47,360 nt of DNA from Spirosoma utsteinense (GCF_014282275.1 NZ_VFIA01000039.1:1-47360), one strand, 5' to 3'; shown: positions 16,031 to 25,493, numbered from the stretch's first letter. Numbers and translations are program-made. The notes: generated by a model from the letters alone, not told the origin.

Positions 16031-17227
16031 ATGGAACTACTATTACTGATCAGTATAGTGCTTGTACTTTACACCTACCTCGGCTACGGCCTGGTCGTCT
16101 GGGCCCTGATCCGGCTGCGGCCACGCCGACCGGCGGCAGCGCCCGCATCGGACGAGTTTACGCCCGATGTCACGCTGATCGTGCCTGCCTACAACGAACT
16201 GGGTTGCCTGGCGGCTAAAGTGACGAACTCACTCGGACAGGTGTATCCCCGCGAACATATTCAGCACCTGTTCGTGACCGAAGGCTCAACCGATGGGTCG
16301 GACAACTACCTGCAAACCTTCTACGCCGACTCGGTAACCATACTGGGCGGCACCGAACGGCGGGGCAAAGTAGCGGCCATGAACCGCGCCATGCAGCAGA
16401 TCAAAACCCCTATCGTCATCTTTACCGACGCCAATACCCAGCTGAACCCTGAAGCGGTGCGAAATATTGTTCGTCATTTCAGCGACCCTAACGTGGGGGC
16501 GGTAGCGGGCGAAAAGCGGATTCAGACAACCGACAGCGATTCGGCTGCGGGCTCAGGCGAAGGTATTTACTGGAAATACGAATCGCAGCTGAAGAAATGG
16601 GACGCCGAGCTTCACACGATCGTCGGCGCAGCGGGCGAACTGTTTGCCGTTCGAACAGAACTCTACGAGGCCGTACCGCCCGACACGATCCTCGACGACT
16701 TCATGATTTCGCTGCTCATTGCCAAACGCGGCTATCGGGTTGCCTACGCCCCGGACGCCTATGCCCTGGAGCGGCCTTCGTTCTCGATCATCGACGAACA
16801 GAAACGCAAGATCCGGATTGCTGCGGGCGGCTTTCAGTCGATGGCCCGCCTGACGAGCTTGCTGAACCCCTTCCGGCACGGCTGGCTGGCGTTCGAATAT
16901 GTCTCACACCGCGTGATGCGCTGGGCCGTAACGCCCCTGTGTTTGCCACTGATCTTTCTGCTCAGCCTGGGACTCGTCCTCCGCGACGGCTGGCAACCGG
17001 TCTGGACGATGCTGCTGGCAGCACAACTCCTGTTTTACGGGGCGGCCTGGCTGGGCTACGGACTCGAAAAGCGGCAACTGCGCTGGAAACCTACGTTCAT
17101 CCCCTTCTACTTCACGTTCATGAATGTCTGCGCGCTGGCCGGGTTGGTTCGCTACCTGCGGGGCAATCAGTCAGGCACCTGGGAAAAAGTGCGTCGGGCC
17201 GAAGCCGTCGATGTCCTTACCCACTGA
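16031..17227 (+). CDS. Membrane-bound GT2 glycosyltransferase
   Basis: A 398-residue family 2 glycosyltransferase with one N-terminal membrane segment (ELLLLISIVLVLYTYLGYGL) and about three C-terminal ones. Motifs: VTLIVPAYNELG, FTDANTQLNP (D-x-N in the place of DxD), GAAGELFAVR, DDFMISLLI and a basic stretch RKIRIAAGGFQSM where processive enzymes have QxxRW. The usual DGS triad near the nucleotide site reads EGS (VTEGSTDGS), a conservative change. It begins 22 bases after the previous gene. It belongs to the same broad group as the cellulose/chitin-synthase-like enzymes but is probably a single-addition EPS transferase, given a Wzy-type polymerase next door. Confidence 0.85.
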   Translation: MELLLLISIVLVLYTYLGYGLVVWALIRLRPRRPAAAPASDEFTPDVTLIVPAYNELGCLAAKVTNSLGQVYPREHIQHLFVTEGSTDGSDNYLQTFYADSVTILGGTERRGKVAAMNRAMQQIKTPIVIFTDANTQLNPEAVRNIVRHFSDPNVGAVAGEKRIQTTDSDSAAGSGEGIYWKYESQLKKWDAELHTIVGAAGELFAVRTELYEAVPPDTILDDFMISLLIAKRGYRVAYAPDAYALERPSFSIIDEQKRKIRIAAGGFQSMARLTSLLNPFRHGWLAFEYVSHRVMRWAVTPLCLPLIFLLSLGLVLRDGWQPVWTMLLAAQLLFYGAAWLGYGLEKRQLRWKPTFIPFYFTFMNVCALAGLVRYLRGNQSGTWEKVRRAEAVDVLTH

Positions 17228-17264
17228 GTTCATAGGCATCTTTTCCCTGCGGCACTAATCAGCT

Positions 17265-18770
17265 ATGGCACAATCCGCTTTTTCGTTAAACAGACCCGTC
17301 TCGTCGAACCAGTTCTGGTTATACAGTCTCCTTGGCGGACTGTATACCGTTGGCGTGGGCTACCTGATTAGCAAAGTGGGGGCCGTAGGAGTCGTACTGG
17401 CCATTGGCGGACCTATTGCCGGTGCGCTGGCGGTTATGGTCTTGCTACAACCCCGGGTTGGGTTACTGTTATACGTGCAGTTAAGCTTTATTGTAGGGTT
17501 TGCACGCTTCGCCCAGGTCGATGTGCCCGTTGGATTATTCGTCGACGGCTTGCTGGCGCTGACGTTACTGAGCCTGTTTGTCAATGGCCAGCAAATGGCC
17601 TGGCATCGCATGCGGAGTCTGGCCTTTGCGCTGATCGCGCTGTGGTTTCTCTATACCGTCATTGAGTTTATCAATCCGGAAGCCCCTTATCGCCCCGCCT
17701 GGCTTTACCACGTGCGCCCGTTCTCGATGCACTGGTTCATGGTAGCCTGTATCGTTCTGGTGGCCCCCATCACCCGCAACGACATCCGTATCTTCGTCAA
17801 CTCCTGGCTATTCTGGTCGTTTCTGGCTGCTCTCTGGGCGTTCAAGCAACAGTACATTGGCCTGACCCCGGCCGAAAACCAGTGGCTTTTCGAAGGGGGT
17901 AACGCCAAGACCCACATCCTGTTCGGGCAGTTGCGCAGCTTTTCATTCTATTCCGATGCCGCCCAGTTCGGGGCCGAGATGGCCGGGGTAACCCTGGTCT
18001 CCATTATCCGGATCTTTGAAGAGAAGAAGCTGACGCTGAAGCTGATCTACGGTTTTCTGGCCCTGGTTTTCTTCTGGGGGTATGCTGTTTCGGGTACCCG
18101 CTCGGCCCTCTTCGTGCTCATAGCGGGCTTCCCGTTCTACCTGCTGCTGAAGCGGGATATCCCCAAACTCCTCATAGGTCTGGCGGTAGCCATTCCGTTG
18201 TTTCTGTTGCTGATGTATACCAGCGTGGGCAGTTCCAACTACCAGGTTCAGCGGATGCGGTCGGCGCTTACCCCGATGAATGATCCGTCATTCATTCTCC
18301 GTCTGCAAAATCAGGAGAAGCTCAAGACCTACCTTAAAGACCTGCCGTTCGGGGCGGGTATCGGCACCTCTACCGACATGGGCGCGCGGTTTTCACCCTG
18401 GCACTGGGCGGCTCAGATACCACCCGACAGCTGGTATGTCGAGCTTTGGATCGAGACGGGCCGCGTGGGTGTCTCCCTCTATATCCTGATGCTGCTGGGC
18501 CTGGTCGGCATCGGGGTTTACAGGGTCTGGCAGTTGAAAGACCCGTGGCTGGTCAAGATCATGTATGCCTTCCTGGCCGAGTTCGTCGGTATTGCCCTGA
18601 TGGGGTACTCCAACCCGGTACTGGGCCAGTTCCCCACCAACAGCGTGGTTTTTATCAGCACCCTGCTGGTGGCTACCTGCTACCGATGGGACATTGCCCC
18701 GCCCGGTGCTGCCGAAATCGCCACCGCCCATATCTATCCACTCAACGACACCGATCATGAAGCAATTTGA
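17265..18770 (+). CDS. O-antigen ligase/polymerase-like membrane protein (Wzy-type EPS polymerase)
   Basis: A 501-residue integral membrane protein with about ten to twelve hydrophobic helices and one large periplasmic loop between roughly residues 310 and 400, the topology of the Wzy/WaaL O-antigen polymerase-ligase family. The loop contains GAGIGTSTDMGARFSPW and PDSWYVELWIETGRVGVSLY, resembling the H/R-containing conserved block of the ligase domain. Wzy proteins join flipped repeat units at the outer face of the inner membrane. The initiation enzyme, flippase and co-polymerase of the same pathway are encoded nearby, so a polymerase role is more likely than a ligase role. The gene overlaps the next start by 14 bases. 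Confidence 0.8.
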   Translation: MAQSAFSLNRPVSSNQFWLYSLLGGLYTVGVGYLISKVGAVGVVLAIGGPIAGALAVMVLLQPRVGLLLYVQLSFIVGFARFAQVDVPVGLFVDGLLALTLLSLFVNGQQMAWHRMRSLAFALIALWFLYTVIEFINPEAPYRPAWLYHVRPFSMHWFMVACIVLVAPITRNDIRIFVNSWLFWSFLAALWAFKQQYIGLTPAENQWLFEGGNAKTHILFGQLRSFSFYSDAAQFGAEMAGVTLVSIIRIFEEKKLTLKLIYGFLALVFFWGYAVSGTRSALFVLIAGFPFYLLLKRDIPKLLIGLAVAIPLFLLLMYTSVGSSNYQVQRMRSALTPMNDPSFILRLQNQEKLKTYLKDLPFGAGIGTSTDMGARFSPWHWAAQIPPDSWYVELWIETGRVGVSLYILMLLGLVGIGVYRVWQLKDPWLVKIMYAFLAEFVGIALMGYSNPVLGQFPTNSVVFISTLLVATCYRWDIAPPGAAEIATAHIYPLNDTDHEAI

Positions 18771-19968
18771 CAGCATCATCTGCATCGCCCAAACACCCTG
18801 GAAAGGCGATTTCCAGAAAGCCGCCGTACAGCTTATGACCGCCCTGTCGGTGCGGCATCGGGTGCTCTTTGTTGACTACATGTATACCCTCAAAGATCTG
18901 GCGGAAGGACTGGCAGGCCGTAAGGATGTTCCCGTGAAGGCGCTGCTGCACCTGACCAGTTCGCTCACCAGCATACCGACCCAGCCGGGCGGGGAGCTTT
19001 ATGTCTGGATGCCCCCGGTGATGATGCCCTTCAACTGGCTTCAGGCTAAAGCACACGATCAGTTGCTGCCCCAGAACACCAACCGGCTGGCAGGAGGTCT
19101 GCGCGCTGTGATGAAGCGGTTGGCCATGCAGCGTCCTCTGGTCGTGAACGCCTTCAACCCGGTCGTGGGCCTGCCCCTGCTGGGCCGACTCAACGAGTGT
19201 GCCACCATCTACTACTGCTTCGATGAGATCACAACGGCAGGCGACTGGATGAGCCGCCACGGACAGCGGTACGAAACCGATTTCCTTCAGCGCGTCGACG
19301 CCGTGGTAACCACCTCCGAAACCCTGCGGCAGGATAAATCAGCCCTGCAACCCCACACCTTCTGCGTAAAAAACGGCGTCAACTTCGATCTGTTCAACCA
19401 GGCACGTCAGCTGGCCAAACGGATGCCCCCGATCAAACAGGTCGTGGGCTACCTCGGCACAGCCGACAACCGCGTCGACCTCGACATCATGGAATACTGC
19501 GCCCGGACGATGCCGGAGGTGGAGTTTCAGTTTATCGGCGAAGTCCATGAACCGCAGCTCACCTACCGGCTGGGTGTTCTACCGAATGTAACCTTCATCC
19601 CGCCCCGTCAGCCTGCCGATCTGCCACCCCTGCTTGCCGGGCTCAGCGTTGGCATTATTCCCTTTGTCTGCAACCGCCATACCTATACCATCTACCCGCT
19701 CAAGATCAACGAATACCTGGCTGCGGGCCTGCCGGTTGTATCCACGCCGTTCTCCATACTGGATGAGTTCAGGGATATTATCGAACTGGCCGACACACCC
19801 GAACGGTTTGCCCAGGCCCTCCAGCGAGCCCTCGCCGACAAGGATAGCCAGCGCCTGCAGCAACGGGTCGACATGGCCCAGCGCAACACCTGGGAGCAAC
19901 GGGCGCTGGAGTTCGAAGCGGTTATCGAACAAGTACCTAACGCCTGGAAACAGGATCAGCCAGTTTAA
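18757..19968 (+). CDS. GT4-type glycosyltransferase
   Basis: The start at ATG 18757 (MKQFDSIICIAQTPWKGDF) overlaps the polymerase stop by 14 bases; an upstream in-frame ATG at 18694 would put 21 unrelated proline-rich residues in front. The 403-residue protein has the two-Rossmann GT-B architecture. The C-terminal half contains QVVGYLGTADNRVDLDIM, PPRQPADLPPLLAGLSVGI and the retaining-GT signature YPLKINEYLAAGLPVVST, whose Glu contacts the nucleotide sugar. The N-terminal half carries the acceptor side. It should act in the cytoplasm on the growing lipid-linked repeat unit. The sugar specificity is unknown. Confidence 0.85.
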   Translation: MKQFDSIICIAQTPWKGDFQKAAVQLMTALSVRHRVLFVDYMYTLKDLAEGLAGRKDVPVKALLHLTSSLTSIPTQPGGELYVWMPPVMMPFNWLQAKAHDQLLPQNTNRLAGGLRAVMKRLAMQRPLVVNAFNPVVGLPLLGRLNECATIYYCFDEITTAGDWMSRHGQRYETDFLQRVDAVVTTSETLRQDKSALQPHTFCVKNGVNFDLFNQARQLAKRMPPIKQVVGYLGTADNRVDLDIMEYCARTMPEVEFQFIGEVHEPQLTYRLGVLPNVTFIPPRQPADLPPLLAGLSVGIIPFVCNRHTYTIYPLKINEYLAAGLPVVSTPFSILDEFRDIIELADTPERFAQALQRALADKDSQRLQQRVDMAQRNTWEQRALEFEAVIEQVPNAWKQDQPV

Positions 19969-20004
19969 GCCTACGTCAATAAACGCTGCTTTACTCAATC
20001 ACCA

Positions 20005-20865
20005 ATGGGTTCATTTAACGTGCAGGGTCGCCCGATAAACATCGGCCTGGCCCACTTCAACCAACAATTCAGGCGGGCCATCCCGGTTGCGCTGGGCATG
20101 GCACTGCTCGTGGCAGCAGGCCCGGCAGCCCACGCCCAGAGCCAGCCATTACCGGCGGCAGCGGCCAAACCGGTGGTAACGGCTGCCGATGGCCTTCCTG
20201 TCGACAGTATGACTTTCGATTTTAACCGGGACATTGCCATTCAGCTGGTCTCGTTCGAAGAGATGTACAAACTTGCCCTCGCCTACGCCCCCTCGGTGAA
20301 GTTTGAAGGAGCCGTTTCCAGCGCCCAGCTGTCGGCCTTCCAGCTCTCCAAACTGCAGGTGCTTCAGAACGTGACAGGCTTTGCCAACTATTCGACGGGC
20401 AACCAGGCCATTCTTTCTACCGGCACGAACGTTACCGATCAGCTGGGGCAAATTTCGAACGGCTACCGGGCGGGTGTCAACGTAGCCATCAGTATTCATG
20501 ACGTGTTCGGCAGGCCGCATCAGATCCGGCTGGCCCGGGCTACCTACGAAGCGACCCGGGAACGTCGGCGAACGGCCGAAATCCAGCTAAAACGCGACCT
20601 CTTCAATCTCTATCAGGATCTGATACTGGCCCAGCGGGTGCTACAGATCCGGCTGCGTGACGATCAGGCATCGCTGGCCGCTTTCCGAATCGCCGAAGTA
20701 GAGCTGCAAAAGGGAAAGATCGCACCCGAAACGCACGCCTTCAACAGCAACCGATATGCCGAAACCCGGACAACCGTGGAGCAGGCAAAAACAAGTTTCA
20801 TCAAAAGTATTTACGCCCTCGAACTGATGGTTGGAGTGCCTATTCATCAACTGAAACGCCAATAG
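20005..20865 (+). CDS. Short TolC-like outer-membrane protein (one-repeat OEP) of the EPS export machinery
   Basis: A 286-residue exported protein. The signal peptide is best seen at about residues 24-46 (RAIPVALGMALLVAAGPAAHAQ). The mature part resembles one half of TolC: helix (SFEEMYKLALAYAPSVKFEGAVSS), two beta strands that would enter the barrel (VTGFANYSTG ... YRAGVNVAISI), then two long helices (ARATYEATRERRRTAEIQLKRDL ... YALELMVGVP). Full TolC protomers have two such repeats and about 420-470 residues; this has one. It lies 4 bases before the Wzc/GumC-like gene, where a Wza-type exporter is normally found. The likely role is the outer-membrane conduit for the polysaccharide, perhaps as a six-subunit ring; that stoichiometry is inference. 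Confidence 0.8.
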   Translation: MGSFNVQGRPINIGLAHFNQQFRRAIPVALGMALLVAAGPAAHAQSQPLPAAAAKPVVTAADGLPVDSMTFDFNRDIAIQLVSFEEMYKLALAYAPSVKFEGAVSSAQLSAFQLSKLQVLQNVTGFANYSTGNQAILSTGTNVTDQLGQISNGYRAGVNVAISIHDVFGRPHQIRLARATYEATRERRRTAEIQLKRDLFNLYQDLILAQRVLQIRLRDDQASLAAFRIAEVELQKGKIAPETHAFNSNRYAETRTTVEQAKTSFIKSIYALELMVGVPIHQLKRQ

Positions 20866-20869
20866 CCAT

Positions 20870-23104
20870 ATGACACTACAGGGACTCGGGCGGCTTTTAA
20901 AGCAGCACCTCATCTGGTTTATCGTGTTCCCCTGCCTCGCTGGCGGAACCGTCTTTTATTTCATGCGCAATGAAGCCAAGATATACAAGACCAGGGCTAC
21001 GCTCTATACCGGCTTCACGTCCGGTTACTCACTGCGGTCGGCCGAAGAGAACTTTCACGTCGACTACTCGGCCGTCAGCAACGCCTTCGACAACATTCTG
21101 ACAACGCTCAACTCCAACCAGACGCTTTATCACGTTGGGGTCAATCTGCTGAGTCAGCACCTGCAACTGAGCAAGCCGTCGAGACAGGAATTGTCGGAAA
21201 CCAGTTTCAAGCGGCTTCAGCAGGCAATTCCGGCCAGTCTTTGGCAATCGCTGGTACGGGCGGGCAATATCGCCTTTACCCGCCAGATGGTCGACAGCCT
21301 TGCCCGGAGCCAAACCGACAACCCAATTCGAAAGCTACTGATGTCGCCCGATTCGTATTACTCAGCCGGCTATATCGGCAAAATGCTGAAATCGACCCGA
21401 AAAAGCGCCAGTGACATGCTCGACATGGAGTATGAAACGGGTGATCCGGCCGTGGCTCAACAGACGCTCGCGTTGGCCATCACCGAACTGAACGAGCGGT
21501 ATGTGGCCCTGAAACGGGGCGAAACCAATCCCGTTGTCAACTATTACGAGGACAAAGCCAAAGCCGCCAAACAACAGCTCAACAATGCCGAAGCTAAACT
21601 GCGGGCGTTCAACGTGCAGCATAACGTACTCAATTTCGAGGATGAGCTGAAAACCCGCTCGGCTACCCGCGAAGCACTGGTTGCCGAATACAATACCGAG
21701 GTGATGAGCAACCGGGCGGCCAAGGCAGCTATGGATGCCCTGAACCAGCGCATGGCGGGTGGCTCAAACCTGCTCAAGATCAACACAGCCCTGACGGATA
21801 AACAGGCCGAACTCACCGAAGCCGAAGCCCAGTTGATCAACGCCCGAACCAACGGGCAACCCCAGCCCGTGCTGGATCGGTACCAGGAAAAAATCAACCA
21901 GGCATCGGCCGAGCTGAAACAGATTGCCCAGAATTATTTTGCTGCCGACAACACGAGCGAGTCTGTCCCTAAACTGAGGCTGGTCAATGAGTGGCTGGGT
22001 AAGGTGCTGGAATTCGAAGAGTCCGGTGCCCGCATGACTGTAGTCAAGAAGCGGCTGGATGATTACCAGGCCGAATCCACCACCTTCACCCCGCTGGAAT
22101 CGGAGCAGCGGCAGCTTACCCGCGACATGACCGTTGCCGAAAAAGAATACCTGAACCTGGTTCAGTCGCTTAATCAGGCTACCACCCACCGGCAGGATAT
22201 TGCCATCGACGGATCGATGTCGGTACTGGACCCGCCCGCCTTCCCGTTTTCGGCGCAGGCACCCAAACGCGGGCTGTTCACGGCTATTGGCGCGGCCGCT
22301 GGTCTGGTGATTGCTCTGCTGCTGGCGGCTATCCGTTTCTGGACCGATAAGCGGATCAACTCCCTGGAGCAGGCCGAGCAGCGGATTGGTAGTCCTGTTA
22401 CAGTCGTTTTTCCGGCGGTCAAAAAGTTTGCCGCCAATTCAAAGATCAGCCGGACGGCGGTCAGCATGTTCGAGCAGCTCAGCAACGCCATCAATATCGA
22501 CATCGAGTACCGCAAAAACCCCACCTTTCCGCCCCTCATTACGCTGTTCAGTATGCGGGGAAAACAGGGAAAAACCTGGCTGGCCCACGGGCTCGTTCGC
22601 CTGTATGCCGAGTCGGGCGAACAGGTCGCCTATTGCTACCCCCGCACGCTGGAAACCGACCAGCCATTTGAGCAGAACGGCATTCATTTCTTCCCTTACG
22701 ACCTGCATCCCAACTTCATGAACGTGCGGGAGCCGGCGGGTTTGCTCGACGACCGGGACGCCCTGAACCGGACGTCATTCGACAAGATCATTCTGGAGTT
22801 ACCGGCGCTGGTGGGTAGTCCCATTCCGCTGCACCTGGTGAGCCGCAGTACGGTATCGCTCATGATCCTGAGCGTACATACGATCTGGGGCCGCCGGGAC
22901 ACGCAGTTGTTCGAACTGTATAGCAAAGCCGCGAAGCACCCGGTTCTGATCGCGCTCAACAAAGCCCGCGAAAACGACGCCGACGCGCCCAGCCTGAGCG
23001 ATATCGAGCAGGGGCTTCTGCGTACCAAGCGGTATGCCGAACCAAATACCGTATTACCCCAGGCAGCTACCACCGAGAAAATCCTTGATCGACAACCCAA
23101 ATGA
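20870..23104 (+). CDS. Wzc/GumC-like polysaccharide co-polymerase with degenerate kinase domain
   Basis: A 744-residue inner-membrane chain-length determinant. TM1 is at about 14-32 and a periplasmic region follows with long coiled coils (about 220-350 and 380-440). Next comes the proline-rich Wzz-type block DPPAFPFSAQAPKRG (454-468) and TM2 at about 469-490. The C-terminal cytoplasmic part (about 505-744) resembles a tyrosine autokinase: SMRGKQGKTW (561-570) stands where Walker A would be, but the usual GxxGxGK(S/T) is altered, no clear Walker A'/B DxD is seen (IILELP instead) and the C-terminus lacks the tyrosine cluster. It probably regulates chain length without classical phosphorylation. 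It sits 4 bases after the TolC-like gene and overlaps the flippase start. Confidence 0.85.
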   Translation: MTLQGLGRLLKQHLIWFIVFPCLAGGTVFYFMRNEAKIYKTRATLYTGFTSGYSLRSAEENFHVDYSAVSNAFDNILTTLNSNQTLYHVGVNLLSQHLQLSKPSRQELSETSFKRLQQAIPASLWQSLVRAGNIAFTRQMVDSLARSQTDNPIRKLLMSPDSYYSAGYIGKMLKSTRKSASDMLDMEYETGDPAVAQQTLALAITELNERYVALKRGETNPVVNYYEDKAKAAKQQLNNAEAKLRAFNVQHNVLNFEDELKTRSATREALVAEYNTEVMSNRAAKAAMDALNQRMAGGSNLLKINTALTDKQAELTEAEAQLINARTNGQPQPVLDRYQEKINQASAELKQIAQNYFAADNTSESVPKLRLVNEWLGKVLEFEESGARMTVVKKRLDDYQAESTTFTPLESEQRQLTRDMTVAEKEYLNLVQSLNQATTHRQDIAIDGSMSVLDPPAFPFSAQAPKRGLFTAIGAAAGLVIALLLAAIRFWTDKRINSLEQAEQRIGSPVTVVFPAVKKFAANSKISRTAVSMFEQLSNAINIDIEYRKNPTFPPLITLFSMRGKQGKTWLAHGLVRLYAESGEQVAYCYPRTLETDQPFEQNGIHFFPYDLHPNFMNVREPAGLLDDRDALNRTSFDKIILELPALVGSPIPLHLVSRSTVSLMILSVHTIWGRRDTQLFELYSKAAKHPVLIALNKARENDADAPSLSDIEQGLLRTKRYAEPNTVLPQAATTEKILDRQPK

Positions 23105-24537
23105 GTCATAAGCAAGAGGCCATCAGCGGGGGCAAGTGGATGAGTGCATCGACTGCCATATCCACCATACTCCAGTTTGGCCAGGTGGCTGTTCTGGCCC
23201 GGCTGCTGGAACCGTCGGTTTTCGGGATCGTCAGCGTCAGCACGCTGATGATTGCGTTCTTCAACATATTTGCCAACCTGGGATTTTCCAATTCCATCAT
23301 TTACAAACAGGAAGAGGACCGGCAGGTGCTGTCGACGATCTACCTGCTCAATCTGATCCTGGGCCTGGTCATTGGTGTGGTGGTTTTTTTCAGCTGGCCG
23401 CTGGTGGTTGGCTATTACAAGGAGCCCCGGCTGGAGCAGGTAATCAAGCTATCGTCGCTTTATTTCATCATCGTATACGTTGGTCAGCTCTATCTGTTTC
23501 TGCTGCAAAAAGAACTCCGGTTCAAAGCCGTTGCCAGTATTGACATTACAGGAACCGTGGCGGGCACCCTCGTTACGGTGGTGCTGGCATTTAACGGATT
23601 TGCAGAACTATCGCTGATTTATGGGCAGCTGGCGCAGCAAACGGCCAAGTCTATCCTCCAGATGGTTTATGGAGCGGGGCTTTTTTCGCCTACCCTTACA
23701 TTCGACCTGAGCCTGATCAAGGACCACCTCCGGTTTGGCCTTTACAATGTAGGCGACGGCATCGTAGGCTTCATCCAGGCCAACTCCGACAACATCCTCG
23801 TTGGCGGGATGCTGGGCGTCAAACAGCTGGGCTATTATACGCTGGCGTCGCAGCTGGCGGTCTTCCCCATTGCCCGGCTCAGCCCGATCGTGCTGCAGGT
23901 GGCCTACCCGATTCTGGCGCGGCTGAAGGGCGATACGGGCGAACTCAAGAAGTCGTACCTCACTATTCTGGACCTGCTCAGCTATGTCAACCTACCACTG
24001 CTGGCCGGTTTGTTCATCACCGCCGACAGTGTTGTGCCGCTATTCTACGGGCCCGGCTGGGAGCCGACCATTCTGCTCATCCGGATCTTCGTGTTCGTCA
24101 GCATCTTCACGTTTCTCATCAACCCGCTGTTCACGCTGGCTTTCTCGAAGGGGAAACCCAAGCTGCTCTTCTACTTGAATCTGATAACGCTCTTCATCAA
24201 GGTTCCGCTCGTTTATTTGTTTGCCCAGCAATGGGGTGTGGTGGGTATTGCCTCCGCTTTTCTGGTGGCCACCGCGGCAAACCTGCTCATCAACTTCCGG
24301 ATCGTTCGTTCGCTCATCGGTCCGTTCTTCGGTGAGTTTGCCCGGAATATCAGCAAGCCAATTCTGTTTTGCCTGGCGATGGTGGGAGCCATTTTCCTGT
24401 ACAAATCCTTCGCCGATTCGATCAGTGTGCTGAATACAGGCGTACAGATAGCCATTGGTGCGCTCATTTACTGTGGCCTGACGATCCGCTACAAATACCC
24501 GATCACTGAATTGAAAGCGCTTCGCAAAGCCGTATGA
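23101..24537 (+). CDS. Wzx-type oligosaccharide flippase (MOP superfamily)
   Basis: A 478-residue polytopic membrane protein with about 12-14 helices, of the polysaccharide transporter (PST/WzxC) branch. Characteristic N-terminal features are GGKWMSASTAIS, ARLLEPSVFGIVSVSTLMIAFFNIF and the loop GFSNSIIYKQE; the centre carries LRFGLYNVGDGIVGF and NSDNILVGGMLG, typical of WzxC-like flippases. It moves the lipid-linked repeat unit from the cytoplasmic to the periplasmic face. The start ATG overlaps the co-polymerase stop by 4 bases (ATGA) and its own stop overlaps the next gene likewise, so all three are translated as a unit. Confidence 0.9.
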   Translation: MSHKQEAISGGKWMSASTAISTILQFGQVAVLARLLEPSVFGIVSVSTLMIAFFNIFANLGFSNSIIYKQEEDRQVLSTIYLLNLILGLVIGVVVFFSWPLVVGYYKEPRLEQVIKLSSLYFIIVYVGQLYLFLLQKELRFKAVASIDITGTVAGTLVTVVLAFNGFAELSLIYGQLAQQTAKSILQMVYGAGLFSPTLTFDLSLIKDHLRFGLYNVGDGIVGFIQANSDNILVGGMLGVKQLGYYTLASQLAVFPIARLSPIVLQVAYPILARLKGDTGELKKSYLTILDLLSYVNLPLLAGLFITADSVVPLFYGPGWEPTILLIRIFVFVSIFTFLINPLFTLAFSKGKPKLLFYLNLITLFIKVPLVYLFAQQWGVVGIASAFLVATAANLLINFRIVRSLIGPFFGEFARNISKPILFCLAMVGAIFLYKSFADSISVLNTGVQIAIGALIYCGLTIRYKYPITELKALRKAV

Positions 24538-25493
24538 TGCAACGACTCCTCCTCAAGTCCCTGTATGTGGTAGCCCGGATCAAGTATCCAAAACTCCGCA
24601 AGGATCTGGGCTATTTTGTACGCGACAACTACTACTGTAAACTGGTTCAGGCGCGCTACGTGCTGCGCGACTACGTAGTAAAAAAACGCTATAAAGTCAT
24701 CAGCTACCAGGGCGAATTTGACCAGGAACTCCGGTATGTACTGCCTTTTGCTTACTGGCATCACCTCAACGGGACGCTGGACAAAACGATTTCGGCCCAG
24801 CATACGAGGGAGTTTTATTTTTTCAGCCCGGATCATGAGGAGCGATTCAAGCAGCGCATCTGGACGGAATCCTACGCCCATTATGACGTACCGAACATGA
24901 CCCATAGTAACGTGTACAGCTTCCGTAACTGGGCGCAGGTTCCTTACAAACAGCAGTATAGCAACGAGGTGTTCGTCTACAGCAAACCGTTATTGATCAT
25001 CGCCAATAAATATAATATCGAGTGGGATCAGCCCCCGATCAATTTTCTGGACATCCCCACCCTCGACTACATCATAAAAACCTACGGATCGACCTACCAG
25101 ATCGTATACAACCGCCCCCTGCCCAACCAGATCGTACAGGACAACAGCGAAACCATGTCCCTCGACGAACACGCCTGGCTGCGGCAGAACCATCCCGATG
25201 TGATCCTGATGGATGATCTCTATCGGCAGCACCACCCATCGACCATCAACAATTACAACCACCTCCAGCTGATGGTATATGCCAACTGCAACCATTTTAT
25301 TTCCATGCATGGGGGCACGGCAGCCCTGGCCAGCTGCTTCGGGGGTACCAACATTATCCTCTCGGACCCCAACTGGGGTATGGAGCATCATTTCAATGAG
25401 TATCAGAATCTGTTTCCCAGGCTATCCGGTGCTACCATTCTGCACGCCCGCAACCGGGCCGAGGTACTCTCTTACCTAAGTAAATCTTACTGA
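24534..25493 (+). CDS. Probable glycosyltransferase of an unassigned family (GT61-like C-terminus)
   Basis: A 319-residue cytoplasmic protein with no signal peptide. I do not recognise a family with certainty. The C-terminal third, with ANCNHFISMHGGTAALA, CFGGTNIILSDP and a following HARNRAEVL, resembles the nucleotide-sugar side of GT-B enzymes such as GT61 and some fucosyltransferase-like proteins, where a histidine and a glycine-rich turn hold the donor. The N-terminal part is rich in Tyr, Arg and His (YYCKLVQARYVLRDYVVKKRY). It overlaps the flippase gene by 4 bases and ends the first block of the EPS series, which supports a role in building the repeat unit. A pyruvyl or other modifying transferase is possible. 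Confidence 0.55.
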   Translation: MMQRLLLKSLYVVARIKYPKLRKDLGYFVRDNYYCKLVQARYVLRDYVVKKRYKVISYQGEFDQELRYVLPFAYWHHLNGTLDKTISAQHTREFYFFSPDHEERFKQRIWTESYAHYDVPNMTHSNVYSFRNWAQVPYKQQYSNEVFVYSKPLLIIANKYNIEWDQPPINFLDIPTLDYIIKTYGSTYQIVYNRPLPNQIVQDNSETMSLDEHAWLRQNHPDVILMDDLYRQHHPSTINNYNHLQLMVYANCNHFISMHGGTAALASCFGGTNIILSDPNWGMEHHFNEYQNLFPRLSGATILHARNRAEVLSYLSKSY

